Shown here in pieces: positions 1 through 11,104 of a stretch of 64,000 nucleotides of DNA. Origin of the DNA: Artemisia argyi (taxonomy: Eukaryota > Streptophyta > Magnoliopsida > Asterales > Asteraceae); assembly GCA_030686995.1 (NCBI GenBank), contig CM060706.1, positions 142,747,505-142,811,504 of the forward strand, in the 5' to 3' direction. The stretch's first letter is position 1. Each line of letters opens with the position of its first letter. The translations under genes and the position numbers were made by a program. The notes beneath the pieces were generated by a model, which saw only the letters and a program-made list of their open reading frames with translations, had not been told where the DNA came from and searched no databases.

Positions 1-142
1 AGATTGTTTAGTAAAAAATGAATTTATAGTCACTTGTTTTTTGTTGAATTTCAAATCTATAGAGTTTATCTTAAAATTTCCTTATTGCACTAAAGAATTG
101 GTGCGTTGTCTTCTCATATTGCAACAAAGAGTAATGATCAAA

Positions 143-420
143 CACTACTACAAAAAGGATCTTTTAGACCACCTTATAAAGACCCTTTTGTTAAAATCAT
201 AGGTCTAAATAGCTTTGAGACCCGTTTACTTGATTTTCACACGTCTATATGTGAAAAAATTATTTGAGCCGGTTACAATTATAACAACAGGTCTAAAAAC
301 CAACCTTTTAGACCGGTGATTCTAATTTCCACCTGTCTAGATATGAAAACACATATAGACCTGTTTGAATAAAATACACCGGTCTATTAAAGTTTTAGGA
401 GGGATTAAATTTCCATTTCA
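143..420 (+). mobile_element. CACTA (En/Spm-like) transposon terminus, partial
   Basis: Position 143 starts with CACTACTACAAAAA, the usual terminal inverted repeat of plant CACTA transposons. The next 270 bases contain many direct and inverted copies of a short motif of the GGTCTAAA / TTTAGACC type (around 157-165, 212-218, 289-296, 309-314, 382-388), as expected of subterminal transposase-binding repeats. I did not find the matching end (TTTTTGTAGTAGTG), so the element is truncated or its other end is outside what I can connect. The following bases (430-620) look like a 5' leader. Confidence 0.6.
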
Positions 421-1640
421 CTTCAAACTTTTCAATTGACCGCGTAATTGAAAAAGTCAAAAAACACATTCACAATTCGCTCTCTCCATTTGCAGTACCC
501 TAAGTGTTGTCATAGCATTAGCCGCCGTCACCTATAGCATCACCGTCAGACCCTTCACCAAACACAGTCACCATAGTCACCTGTAGCAAACCCCTAACTA
601 GTGAGTGATCTTTACCTCATAATTGAGTTTATATCTTGCAATCTTGATTTTTTGAGGGTTTTTCATATATATTTTTTTCAATTAGGCAGTGATATTTGTT
701 GTGTCGAGTTGTTGATCTTTATTGAATGTATTTGTTTGATTTTAGAGGAATCTTTTGATAGTTATGAATTTGTAAAATGATGTTTTAGGTACACTTAGAA
801 TATAATTAAGATAGTTTGTAGACCAATGAGGTATTTCGGTAAGCATATGCTTACAAGTTAAGTGTTTTCGAATTTGCTATGTGCTTGTATAGCACTTAAA
901 TAAACACTTCTAGACATTGAGTTTTTTTTAAGTTGTCCAGGTTTGATTATTTAGAATGCTTATTCAGACAATAAGTAGTTATAAATAAACTATCCCAAAC
1001 ACTCAATAGATCAACCAACCTATATAATTGTGTTACGTCATTCTCTTTTGTGTGTTTTATAGTTGTCTTGCTTATGATGTAATAAGATGAAAATTGTACA
1101 CTCTCTTTATTTGACTAGTAATTTCCATGGTCTATGCAAGTGAATTGTGTTGGATGGCCCTTAGTCCCTTTATCTCTTCAGCTAAGCGTTTATAATATGG
1201 GCCTCTTGCACACCAATTGAGAAATGTTTGGGATGAAGGACATGCAGTGAATGTGGAAAAGGTTTCAATGTGGCCTCAATCAATGTAAAGGCCAATAATG
1301 GGCTCCCGGAAATGATCATGCTTCCACTTCCTCCACCTCCAAATTGTGCTTCTAAGCTCATTAGTCATGCTGATGTCACTGAATATGTTGTCAAAGAGCG
1401 ACTTCATGTCAATAAGGAAAGGGTAAACATTTTTAATGGTCTATGCAAGCAAATTGTTGGCTTAGTTACACCTAATTTGACACATATGTTAATTGGCCAT
1501 GTTAATTGTGCACTCTCTTTATTTGACTATTAACTTCCATGGCCTATGCAAGCGAATTGTGTTGGATGGCCCTTAGTCCCTTTATCCCTACAAAAGTTGT
1601 TTGTGTTGGGAGTTTGCTTGCACATATAGTCTTTAACATG
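421..1640. other. Unassigned accessory sequence, possibly CACTA interior
   Basis: No gene is recognised. An 87-codon open frame lies at 1270-1533 (plus), starting inside a longer readable stretch. It has no domain I can name and may be the relic of a transposon-encoded exon. The segment also contains an 85-bp direct repeat, listed separately. The rest is AT-rich and without usable coding potential. Confidence 0.3.
1092..1588 (+). repeat. Pair of about 85-bp direct repeats (1092-1176 and 1504-1588)
   Basis: The two copies run from AATTGT(A/G)CACTCTC to CCCTTTATC and differ at only a handful of positions. They are spaced 412 bp start to start. No terminal inverted repeats flank them, so this looks like a local segmental duplication rather than a transposon pair. 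Confidence 0.75.
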
Positions 1641-1647
1641 GTGAGTC

Positions 1648-1902
1648 AGGGTAGCCCTGCGCCCCTGCCAACACTTTGCTTTGAATTATTAATAAAATGT
1701 ATTGTTTTTATTAAATTGTTTAATATAATTATAAATAAATAAAATAAAAAAATAATAATTAGTATTTTGGGGACCAAGATTGCCACTTAAAATCCATGTT
1801 GAGGCATGCTGAGGTAAAAAATATGTTGGAACAATGTGATTGGTTGTTGGTATAAAAACTTGAGGCAACCTTAGGCAAGGTTGCCACCCTCTAACACAAC
1901 AT
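1648..1902. mobile_element. Possible MITE, weak terminal inverted repeats
   Basis: An AT-rich 250-bp segment is bounded by AGGGTAGCCCTG on the left and a GGTTGCCACCCT-type end on the right, which together form an imperfect inverted repeat (AGGGTRGC core). No convincing TSD was found. It lies just downstream (3') of the patatin pseudogene. Confidence 0.3.
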
Positions 1903-1974
1903 TAATTAAAATTATACAGGATTCTCCAAAATTTCATTTAAAATTTCGGGATTTTGGACATTCTTCTGTTGTAG

Positions 1975-2544
1975 AGTTTTGCCGCAAACTCTTTTAGAGC
2001 CAACTCGCCCGTTTCTTCAATAACTCTCCGCCTACCTTAATATGCAAGATTCTCCAAAGCCTCATTATCACTAAAATTATCCTCCTGAATTCGCAGATAA
2101 TATTCATCCGAATGAACAAGTTTAAAGAGGGAAAAGATATAGTATTCAACCAAACCGAAACTACCCCTAGCATGCACCCACGGTCCACGGAGACCGAGAC
2201 CCTGTGCCTAATGACAAAACCAAAAACCTTCCACATTCTCTTGATTCTCTTTGATCCATACTTGCTTCACATATAGCAACCATAGTTGGATTGTTGGCGT
2301 GCGGCTACTCCTCCATCTATGGGATTAAATTCTTGAAGTAGCTTCCATTTAGAATCATTTACTTTGAATAAATGTGGAAGTGCCGATGATGTTCCAATAC
2401 ATATAATCGGATAACTTGGCATCAAGGCTTCGGTCTTTCTTTAACTGATAGCTTGAGAAGATGGTAGTATCCATAGTTTTTATGTCATATGTTGGAATAA
2501 CAATATTTGCTAATGTATCGTGGAGTCGTTTGTCTTTTAAAAGT
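1975..2544 (-). pseudogene. Patatin-like phospholipase pseudogene, C-terminal part
   Basis: Read on the minus strand from 2544 downward, this matches the middle and C-terminal half of plant patatin-like acyl hydrolases. Recognisable blocks are [20 protein letters not shown], then [10 protein letters not shown], then (after a frameshift near 2425) ICIGTSSA, then the catalytic aspartate block as IDGGVAA, FLVLSLGTGS, and a C-terminal YLRIQ...EEALKFAK-like end near 1980. Several stops and frame changes interrupt it, including a stop soon after the DGG block. No introns are obvious although patatin-like genes normally have several, so a retrocopy is possible. The reading continues across element A into 41892-41906 and across element E into 44077-44390. 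The normal protein is a lipid acyl hydrolase with a Ser-Asp dyad; this copy cannot be functional. Confidence 0.85.
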
Positions 2545-3055
2545 TGTCACACCCCCAAAATCTGGTCCAGCGAAAGATTACATGTAGCTGGGGTGTAACT
2601 CAATTGGTATCTCAACACAAGTACAAAAATGGTTTTTACTTCAATCATTTAGAATAAAATCATTTAATAAAAAATGTTGAATTTACATTGTTAAAAGTAG
2701 TGCGGAAGTAGGCCCTTAAAATAGTTTAAAACGGTCCCCAAATGAATAATCAGAGTCTTCTATGACCATGCCATGCCCTGCCAAAACCTCTAGTAGCGTG
2801 CCATTGCTTAATACCTGAAAATACATGCTAAAATGTCAACACGAGGTTGGTGAGTTCATAGAGTTTAGTGAACAAGTATGTAATGCATATGAATGAAGAT
2901 TTCCCAGCAAAGGCATCGTAAATCCACTCAGTTACAAGTCCCGCCATAAGAGACTTGTAACCTGTGTGTTTACGACCCACTGCCAAATATGATGTAGTTC
3001 ATGTGAACAAAAGTAATACTTGTATCTAGATTCAAAGATAAATATAGCAAAACTG

Positions 3056-3295
3056 CTATATAAATAATTTTAACAATGAGGTTATATAAACAATTCTGGC
3101 AATGAGGCGATATAAGCAATTTTTGACAATGCTGACAATGTCGCCAGATAAACAACTATGACAATGAGGTCATGTAAATAAGTCTGACAATGTCGCCAGA
3201 TAAACAATTATGACAATGAGGTCATATAAACAATACTGACAATGTCGCCAGATAAACAATTATGACAATGAGGTCATATGAATAAATAATAATGT
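3056..3295. repeat. Minisatellite in LTR A, 52-bp unit made of two 26-bp halves
   Basis: Three clear 52-bp units follow one another from about 3135. Each consists of two related 26-bp halves beginning GACAATGTCGCCAG and GACAATGAGGTCAT. Diverged half units precede them from about 3070. The array lies exactly in the part of the LTR deleted from the right-hand copy. Confidence 0.8.
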
Positions 3296-3309
3296 TTAGG
3301 AGACAAATC

Positions 3310-3388
3310 ACATGAAATACAGGTAATCAAACATACCAATGAAATGCAGGTAATCAAACATACCAATGAAATGCAGGTAATCAACCAT
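3310..3388. repeat. 27-bp tandem repeat, about 3 copies, in LTR A
   Basis: The unit CAATGAAATGCAGGTAATCA plus AACATAC is repeated about three times. The same array is present at 39424-39500 in the right LTR, so it predates insertion of element A. Confidence 0.8.
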
Positions 3389-5777
3389 GTAAAGCGAGTA
3401 TTGCGTTTAAGTAAAACGAGCATGTATTCTCCCCCAAAGAGTTTACAAAACAATTAAAAGAGTAGGGGCTATGACTCGCATGGTGCAATAGCTACGATGA
3501 CAAAAGTGGATACACTGAAAATGAGGCACGATCTCTAACCGCAACCTAATATGAATGGTATGATCTAATGTAAGAAATGAAATAATGCTACACATGCAAA
3601 TACATATGTTATCGATACCACTCGTGAAATTTGAAAATAACGTTTATCGTCGAAAAATACATTTTTGACGTCTCGTTAAGTTAATAACCACTTTCCATGT
3701 AAATACGCTGAAACGGTACTCCACGATCATCGTTTGGTGTTTTATCGGTAAATATAGTATTTTCGTCGTAAAATGACACTTTTCATAACTTGAAAATATG
3801 ACCAAAATGGTCTCGCAAAACTAGTCTCGAAATAGTGAATATTAAGAGTTAGGAAATAAACTCAGTAGTTTTGAGAAGATTTTTACCTTATCTAAAAATT
3901 CTTAGAACTGAAGTTTGGCCATACGTGTCTCAATCATAAAGAAAAATAGCCGCGAAGTGAGGTATTTGGGCTGTTTTGGCAGATTCTGGGCAGTTTTCGG
4001 GAAAGTTTGGAAGGCCATATGTTATTCGTTATTAATGCTTTTGACAAACGGTTGAATGTTTTGAAAACTAGGCTGGGAGAACTAACTTTTTGTCACAGAT
4101 ATAAATTTTCCAGAAATGGGTTTATCAATGAGAAAAATGGCTCTCAACCTAGTCACTTGGCGAAATGGTTTATACTTGGAAAATGTTCCAAGTGTTGGGC
4201 TGAAGGAAAATATTAAAATCGTCTAAAATTTAAACGCTTGTATCTTGGTCATTGTAAGCTCGTTTTCTACGTTCTTTATATCCACGGAATCGTATTAATA
4301 TATACTAATATATTTTTAGTAAATCGGCTCTTCTAGGTTACGTTAAACACCTTGTCTTGTCCTTTGAAAATCGTGCAACAACACGTAATATTTTCAGAAA
4401 ATAGTTTTCGTCGTTAAACTTGTAAAAATCATATCTCCTTCGTTATAGACTCGTTTTAATCCGTTCTTTCGCCCACGGCTTCGTTTTTTAAAGTATTTTC
4501 TGATTCTTTGGCCCAATGTTACCTGGAAACCCCTGAGTTTTCTGTATTTTACAAAAATGGACAGCAACTTTCTAATAGTGGTTAAAATTCATTTTTCTAG
4601 TTTATAACTTGTTCAAAACTTAACCAAACTACTCCAAATCAACTCCACAATTACTCAATCCTACCATACACCTTCTTAGGGTGTCATGGGTCCTAAACTT
4701 CACAAAATATTGTAGGATTTCAAAGGAATGATCATAGGCTTTATATATATACTTATAAAAACCATAAAACTTGTAAAGTGGTATGACTAACATAAATACT
4801 TGTATGTTTTGCTAATATAACTTGAAAATACATCATGTAATAGTTTGAAAGAGTAGAAAAATAACTAGTAACTTACTTGTGATGATTATTGAAAGATGGT
4901 GATGAAAACCCATTTAATCTTTGTGGTTTTTATTTCAAAACCCTAACTAGATCAATACTAGGACTTGATAAACACTTGAATCTTGAAAAATCAATGGTTT
5001 CTTCCTTGTTCTTGTCTAGGCCGATCCATGGAGAATGGGTGGAAGAGATGAGAGCTTTTCTTTGCTAGTTTATTTTGTATATGAAAATAAATGTGTAAAA
5101 ATGATATCTAGATATTTTGTTAAGAAAGAAAAGTGGTACAAGTAACTAAGGACAAGGGGAGGGGCGGCACATGGATGGAGTAGGAAGAGTATGTGGGAAG
5201 CTTGGTATTATCTAGTTTACGGAGTCAGTTTTGGTTCCGTTAATTGCTAACCGTAAGTTGTTAAGCCGCGAAACGTAAATCCGGGTATCGTAAAAATATG
5301 AAACTTGAAAGAATGACTAAACTTGTCAATATACTCTATAATAAAATATAAAATGAATGGTAAGTTCTATCGGGTTGCTTAAACGCTGTTAAAACTGAAA
5401 ACGCGGATCTAAAACGCGTAATTCGCGTAAAACGCTGAACTGGAAAACGTAAAATTCCAAAACTTTTAGAATTGTCGTAAAATGAGAGAAAATCATATTT
5501 CTATCGTTTATAGTGTTTTATGGACATATTGGGATGCTGGAATGACGTTTAAACCTAAAAGTAAATCTCGGACACGGCTTCGTGATTTTTGCATAAATGA
5601 TCCGACGACCGTCAAACTCTCGGATTATCATTAAAATAGTTTAACTTACGAGAATATGAAATAAAAATTTCAGAAATGAATAGTGAAAGTAAATAGTAAC
5701 TGATGAATAGTAACTTCCCGAGATGAATAGTGAAATTTCGACGTTTGAAAAAGGACATGAAATTACGAGTTGTGACA

Positions 5778-5798
5778 TTCTTCCCCTCTAAAAGGAAC
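5778..5798 (-). other. Polypurine tract of element A
   Basis: On the minus strand the bases directly before the 3' LTR read TTAGAGGGGAAGAA and then TGTCACA. This is the usual plus-strand primer of a Ty3/gypsy element and confirms leftward polarity. Confidence 0.85.
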
Positions 5799-6002
5799 TT
5801 CATCCCGAAGTTTAGTTTGTGTTGGTCTCCGAAGTGGTATTGGTGAAAATATGATAATATTTGAGAATTCCAACGAACTTTCACGATAGAAATTCGACTT
5901 CGCTTCAACTGTTCGACCTTACAGTCCATAATTTCTATTGGTTCTCCTACAAGGTTTAGGTTTGTCATTGGGTTGGATTCCTTCCAATGGAATCATGAGT
6001 GA
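5780..6002 (-). pseudogene. Element A pol C-terminal remnant
   Basis: Minus-strand translation from 5968 reads LVGEPIEIMD, then KRSRISIVKVRWNS, then frame-disturbed residues. In Tekay-like polyproteins the conserved block EEPVEILDR...LRRSRIPIVKVRWNSR closes pol, just before the polypurine tract. The C-terminal chromodomain-side tail is degenerate. Element B inserted at 6002/6003 cuts it off from the integrase remnant that resumes at about 14010. Confidence 0.85.
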
Positions 6003-6222
6003 TGTAGAAAACTAGAAGGGGGGGTTGAATAGTTTTACGTCTTTTTCATTTTAATAAAAGTTTACTTTCAAATAATAAATGGTAGTTTGTAAAAACCTTT
6101 GAAGCTAAAGTATAGAAGCAAATTAATTCACATATGTCACATAAATACTTCTTATTTAAAGTGTTAAATAGAAATTATAATTTCATATATCTCACTTAAA
6201 TATAAGTTTGTATTTATATGTG

Positions 6223-6415
6223 CAGTGTTGCAAAAATCGGCTGAGGCGGCCGATTAATCGGCGATTAATCGGCCTCGGCCTTGGAACTTGGAGGAAATTC
6301 CAAGGTAATCGGCCGATTAATCGGCCGAGTCGGCCGAGGCGGCCGATTAATCGGGAAAAAATCGCAACTCGGCCCCCGACCGCCTCGGGACCGATTCACG
6401 ATTTTTGCAACATTG
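6223..6415. mobile_element. 193-bp hAT-type MITE in LTR B
   Basis: The ends read CAGTGTTGCAAAAATCGG and, inverted, CAATGTTGCAAAAATCG. The flanking 8-bp duplication TATATGTG (6215-6222 and 6416-6423) is present once in the other LTR, which acts as the empty site. The 8-bp TSD and CA-G start fit the hAT superfamily. The interior is a GC-rich series of CGGCCGATTAATCGG palindromes that could fold into a long hairpin. Confidence 0.92.
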
Positions 6416-7440
6416 TATATGTGTATATGTGTTTTAATGATTGTATATACTTTAATTTACTAATGTATAATTTATGTTTTGAATGTAACCTAGTTTGATC
6501 TTTATGTGAAATCAATATATGCACAACACACAAGCAATTGTAACTATGAATGATATGCAAGTAAGTTATAAATCAAAGAGTGAGAGATGGAAAGATCAAA
6601 CCGAGAGACAAATGATTTATAGTGGTTCGGCTACAAGGACACCTTCCTTGCCCTACTCCACTCCCCGAGTCACCTACTCGAGAGTTTTCTTCACTAGTTC
6701 AAAAACCTCCTTTATGGCGGAGAATACCTTACACACCAATTAGCACACCACAACGATATCACACCACAATCACAACTTCAACACAACTTCTTCACACCAA
6801 TCTTCTTCACACCTAACTTCTACACACCAATCTTCTACACTTCAAATATCTTCACACCTTTCTACTTTGCTCCTAGCTTCTTCACAACTTAATACTTCTT
6901 AACTCTTTTTCTTCACGCCACTTGTTTCTTCACACCTTCACTACTAAGTCCTATCCACTACTCCAAGATATATACTACTTCACAACTTCTAGGCTTCAAC
7001 TTCTTTGTCTTCACAACTATCTCCACTTCAATATGCTATTACCTCTTATATCTTCTAACACAAATCCTATCTACCTCTACTTCTTCACTACTAATACTAC
7101 TTCACACCTTCAATAGATCTAGATCCAATATCTAAATCTATCTAATCAATGTATACACAATGTTCACAAAGAAATAAATGCTATACAAGATGAACTAAAC
7201 AAACAACTTAGATAGCAAGATGATACTAAGTTGTAATACTCCTAGTAGAAGTATTCTTCTCTTTGCACTTGAGTGTTGAGGTTTGAATCACTTTGAAACA
7301 AAGATCAAAGTATATAAGATCAAAGGATTTTTAGAAGATGGAGAAGGATGTTTAGATCAGAAAGTTTTAATGTAAAAAGGTGAGGAAAAAATCCAGGTTT
7401 AAGGTGGTATTTATAGGCAACAGAATCTGACAGAGGAGCG

Positions 7441-7518
7441 TGGCCGGTCCCCTTAAACCATGGCCGGCCCCCTTAAAATTAAGGGGACCGCCCTTTATAA
7501 TTAAGGGGGCCGCCCAGC
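7441..7518. repeat. GGCCG palindrome array in LTR B (left copy)
   Basis: Alternating GGCCGGTCCCCTTAA and TTAAGGGGGCCGCC blocks form overlapping stem-loops. On the minus strand the array lies about 26 bp upstream of the LTR TATA box (7403-7415, read as TATAAATACCACC). The same array is at 13529-13606, and a related one at 9411-9467. Confidence 0.8.
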
Positions 7519-7905
7519 TGAAACGGCCAGATTCTTTGTCTTTTAGTGGGGAAAGTTTATTTGGTGAAAAACTAACTGATTTTGGTTAAAATTTTGAATT
7601 CATATATTTAGTATGAATAAAACATTTTTCTTTATTACCAAAAGTGTTTTTCAAAAATATATAATATGTTTATATAATTAAGTAAACTTTGTAATACTTA
7701 ATTAAACTTTCCTTTGATCTTATAATGCTTTAATCACTATGTTTATTCATACCTTAAGTGATTAGATGGTGAAAGTGATTATTAACTACTAAATACTTGT
7801 TTACGTCATTATCTTTGATTTAATGTGTTTTCGTTTTGTGATCATCAAAACATAGAGATATCGGAAGATATGAATAACGTTTTTAGTCGTTTATTTATAT
7901 CAACA

Positions 7906-7926
7906 ATCTCTCCCTTTTTGATGATT
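7906..7926 (-). other. Polypurine tract of element B
   Basis: On the minus strand the 3' LTR is preceded by CAAAAAGGGAGAGAT. This marks the 3' end of the element interior and agrees with the primer-binding site on the far side. Confidence 0.8.
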
Positions 7927-8401
7927 ACAAAACCTAAACTCATTAAGTCTAAAAATTAATTTTTAGACATGTATTAAGTGAGTTTACATTCACTTCTCCC
8001 CCTTTTTGTAGAATCAAAAAGTTTTATGCCAATAAGATAAAAACTCCCCCTTGATGTATGCTCCCCCTCGTTTGAGAGCACCAAGGGTTCGAGGAATGGA
8101 GTTCTTGCAAGAAAAATATTAGAAGCACAAGCATGGCACAAGCAAACACATATAGCATAGTACTAACTAATAATGAGCATGGCAAAAGAGAATTAGAAAC
8201 ATATATTAAATCGTTCATTAAAAGAAAATGATTACGTCAACCCATAATCATTGTTACATAGGCTACAAAGATGAAATTCTAAGCTAAGTAGAATGTCCTA
8301 ATGTGCCAACAAGAAGTGTCACCAAACTTTCTTGAATCCCAAAATGGTTGAGGAGATTTATTTGAAAATGAGAAACATAAGCATGTAAAATGCTTGATGG
8401 T

Positions 8402-9232
8402 TTAGTGGAGGTAAACATTTGGTTGCATGGATGTTGTTGGGTTTGGAGATGTGGAGTTTGTAGGTGATGAAATTGAAGATGGGTTTGTTGGTTGAGGGTT
8501 TTGATGTTGTTCAAGTGATGGTGTTTGTTGAGATCTAGTAAAAAGATACTCAATCCAAGTAAAGTGCTCATTCAATGCAATGGTTTGTTGTTGGAGGAAG
8601 ATGCAACAAGGGCAATTGTTAACATGCTTCTCAAGTTGGTTTTTGTTATGTGGTGATGATGGTGAGCTTGATTGTGGTGGATCCAAATTGCGTTGAACAA
8701 GATGTAATGCTAAAAGAGCACTAAGCTCATGTGCCTCTTTTAGCTCCTCAACGAACTTCAAGTGTTCGGAGGAAGGTGATGGTGGTGGAGCTTGATAGTT
8801 GTCTTGGGTGAAAGTTTGAACATGCAACATGGGAGTGGCATGTGAAGTTGTAGGATGTGGTGGTGGTACTCTTGGTGGTGGAGACATGGTTGAGCTTGGA
8901 TAGTCATGAAAACATGAAATGTTTGGGAGAGGTTCTTCATGAGTGGGTGATGTTTTTGTTGAATGAGCAACATGTGAAGTGTTGATTGAGAGATTGGGAT
9001 TGATGTTTTGGGATGGAGCATGCTCATCATAAGAGGAGGCATGAATGAGGGAATGAGTGGGTGATAGGTTGTGAGATGAATCATTGTTGTGATTTTGAGG
9101 TTTAGTAGTTGGTTGACTTGGAACAACATCACTTGAGTTGTGACAAGAATCAAGTTTCCTCCTCCAAACGGGTTTGACGGAGATCCTTGCGGTTCTTAAA
9201 ATCTTAGGTTTTTGGTTGTTGGGAGATGACAT
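8402..9232 (-). CDS. Open ORF of element B, Pro/Ser/His/Asn-rich protein of unknown function
   Basis: I do not recognise this protein. The frame is open further upstream to 9373, but I prefer the ATG at 9232 (MSSPNNQKPK, 276 codons) because a TATA-like box sits at 9265-9278, just before it. Residues 1-30 are basic, with LRTARISVKPVWRRK. The middle (about 40-155) is a low-complexity Pro, Ser, Thr, His and Asn region. About residues 165-195 form a helical stretch (LKFVEELKEAHELSALLALH). Another structured block near 215-250 contains CPCC. The end is again Pro/Ser/Asn-rich. No signal peptide or membrane segment is seen. It occupies the place where some plant Copia elements carry an extra or envelope-like ORF after pol, but no envelope features are visible. 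It is intact while the neighbouring gag is broken. Confidence 0.55.
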   Translation of the reverse strand: MSSPNNQKPKILRTARISVKPVWRRKLDSCHNSSDVVPSQPTTKPQNHNNDSSHNLSPTHSLIHASSYDEHAPSQNINPNLSINTSHVAHSTKTSPTHEEPLPNISCFHDYPSSTMSPPPRVPPPHPTTSHATPMLHVQTFTQDNYQAPPPSPSSEHLKFVEELKEAHELSALLALHLVQRNLDPPQSSSPSSPHNKNQLEKHVNNCPCCIFLQQQTIALNEHFTWIEYLFTRSQQTPSLEQHQNPQPTNPSSISSPTNSTSPNPTTSMQPNVYLH

Positions 9233-9264
9233 GTTTGGGTGTGATGGAATTAATGATGGGAAGA

Positions 9265-9278
9265 GGGTATTTATAGTG
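9265..9278 (-). promoter_or_regulatory. TATA-like box upstream of the element B ORF
   Basis: The minus strand reads CACTATAAATACCC here, 33 bp before the ATG at 9232. It closely resembles the LTR TATA sequence TATAAATACCACC (13491-13503). If transcription starts about 30 bp downstream the leader would be very short, so a longer upstream transcript is an alternative. Confidence 0.5.
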
Positions 9279-9410
9279 TATGAGAAATGTGGTTTAGGAA
9301 GGTAAATTTTGAGGAATAACATGGGACAAAATATGTTTGTGAATTTTGGGAAGTATAGGCTGAAATGGGTCAAAAAATGATAAAGAAAACAGTATCCCCG
9401 ACCATCATAT

Positions 9411-9467
9411 GGCCGGTCCCCTTAATCATTAAGGGGGCCGCCTTATATAATTAAGGGGGCCGCCCAT
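9411..9467. repeat. Interior copy of the GGCCG palindrome array
   Basis: GGCCGGTCCCCTTAA followed by two TTAAGGGGGCCGCC blocks. It is the same motif set as in the LTRs at 7441-7518 and 13529-13606, but lies inside the element, upstream of the open ORF and its TATA-like box on the minus strand. Confidence 0.75.
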
Positions 9468-9469
9468 CT

Positions 9470-10301
9470 GGTGTTTCCCAGAATGCCAGAAATGGATTTT
9501 TGGCAGAAAATTTTCAAAAAGGTTGTGTTTTTGGATTTGGATTCAAGTAAGTTTAACTCTTTGAGGCAATATAGGGCATACTATTCATGAATGTAGAGAG
9601 TGATATAAAATTAATAGAAATAGGCAATAAATTTCTAATAATCATGCAATTCATTTATTTATCAATTAAGATATGCAATTAAGGAGGCAATAAATTAAAT
9701 AAGCTAAATAAGCAACTATATGAAAATGATAACACTTAGCCTAGAGCAAGCATGTTGATGATTGTTAACAAGTAACACATAGGTGGATATGATTATATGG
9801 ACTTCAAGACTTGTTACAAACAAGATCTATATGGGCAAGTCATGATTCTCATGAAATGATTTGATTAAATTGTGAATGTCATTTCCAATAGAGGTGTATG
9901 ATACATGTGAGAAGGTTAAATGTGTTTTAAGCAAAACGTTTTTAGTTTTATTCAACAATGTTTTGAAGTGACTTCAAGTGTGCATTATAATAAAAAAAAA
10001 TTAATCTTGTTTTTGATTAAAATAATGATTATGAAAGAAATCTTAGTTAAGTAAATAAATATTTCATTCAAAAAGAGATGAGTTTTAAATATGATGTTTT
10101 AATCTTAATAATCAAGAAGTTGCAAGTGAAGAATTTGAAATGGAAGCTTGTCATTGTCATGAGAATCAATTGAGCCCATTGTCACATATAATCATCTTTA
10201 ATGACACCTAAAGATATTAAAGTGAAATGATAGATACTTAAGATCTAAATGCAATGGGACAGGAAGAAACAGGGTAAATAATTCATGGATACAAGATAGA
10301 C

Positions 10302-10342
<41 letters not shown>

Positions 10343-11100
10343 AAGAACATCATAATATCAAGTTGCAAGCAAGTATCAATAATAATGCATCTATTAAGGC
10401 AACTAGTAAGACATATAGCTTAAGTGGAAGGGTTCTACTATAGATTATAGAGAATTTAATAAAAATGATACTGGACTAAACAACAAGAAGGTTAATAATG
10501 CTAATATCATATATGCATATATAAGTGTTGATAATCTAAGAGCATGGCAGCATATTAGTTAAATTATATTCACACACTAATTAAAACATTCTAAAGTATA
10601 ATATAACATTGACAAGTTTTAGAAAAGAAAAACTTATCTCAGGTCCAGCTTTTCAAAAAGGATGGGCATGACGGTGAAAGAAGAAATTTAGGAGGCTTCA
10701 TCATGAGAAAGTAACCGATACATCATGATACCAATACTCCAAGAGTGAAGAGCAAGATGCCGATACATGAATAAATCCGCAACAACATCATAGGCGAAAC
10801 ATTTGTAGAAAGTGAAACAATATGATAGAGACCAATATCCGTCAAAGGTAATAGAGCGAGATGAGTAGAATAACACGTAATAGGCTCTTCATTCATAAAT
10901 TACCTAAACAAGATAAACAGCTTGGTACCCAGATTCTCATGGGTCCTAGTTGGTTAGATGACAACATTCATTGCATTTGAATGCACATGATGTAGATGTC
11001 GTCGATAAGTACAAGAATTCATCAATAGTTTGTTTTAATTAACAAACAATGATTTTCTTGACTAGAGTAAAAAGTAATGAATGTTAATAGTATTAGTTCT
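9470..11100. other. Element B interior without coding potential
   Basis: AT-rich sequence between the ORF and the gag remnant. It contains a (TA)n run at 10306-10340 and no recognisable pol. A 62-codon frame at 10688-10876 (minus) has no features I can support. Confidence 0.6.
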
Positions 11101-11104
11101 AAAT

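Larger units (their letters stand above)
2545..5777 (-). repeat. Element A 3' LTR (left copy, complete)
   Basis: This is the complete 3233-bp LTR from TGTCACACCC to TTGTGACA. The right copy is split into 17922-18430 and 39419-41891 by element C and lacks the counterpart of about 3054-3305. Flanks: TSD AAAGT on the left, polypurine tract on the right. A short open frame at 4007-4216 is shared with 40120-40305 in the other LTR but is decaying and is not called a gene. Confidence 0.9.
6003..7905 (-). repeat. Element B 3' LTR (left, with MITE)
   Basis: The length is 1903 bp against 1702 bp for the right LTR. The 201-bp difference equals the 193-bp MITE at 6223-6415 plus its 8-bp target duplication exactly, so there is no other net length change. 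The short frames at 6519-7116 recur in the other LTR and are CT-rich leader sequence, not genes. Confidence 0.92.

Noticed and set aside
3056..3388. Regular repeats resembling a CRISPR array
   Set aside because: Head-to-tail minisatellites without unique spacers, in a plant LTR; no cas genes.
4007..4216. Open frame shared by both A LTRs (also 40120-40305)
   Set aside because: Short, different lengths in the two copies, no recognisable domain.
6519..7116. Open frames in LTR B (also at 12607-13204)
   Set aside because: They are the same CT/CA-rich LTR leader in both copies, low in complexity and overlapping each other in several frames.
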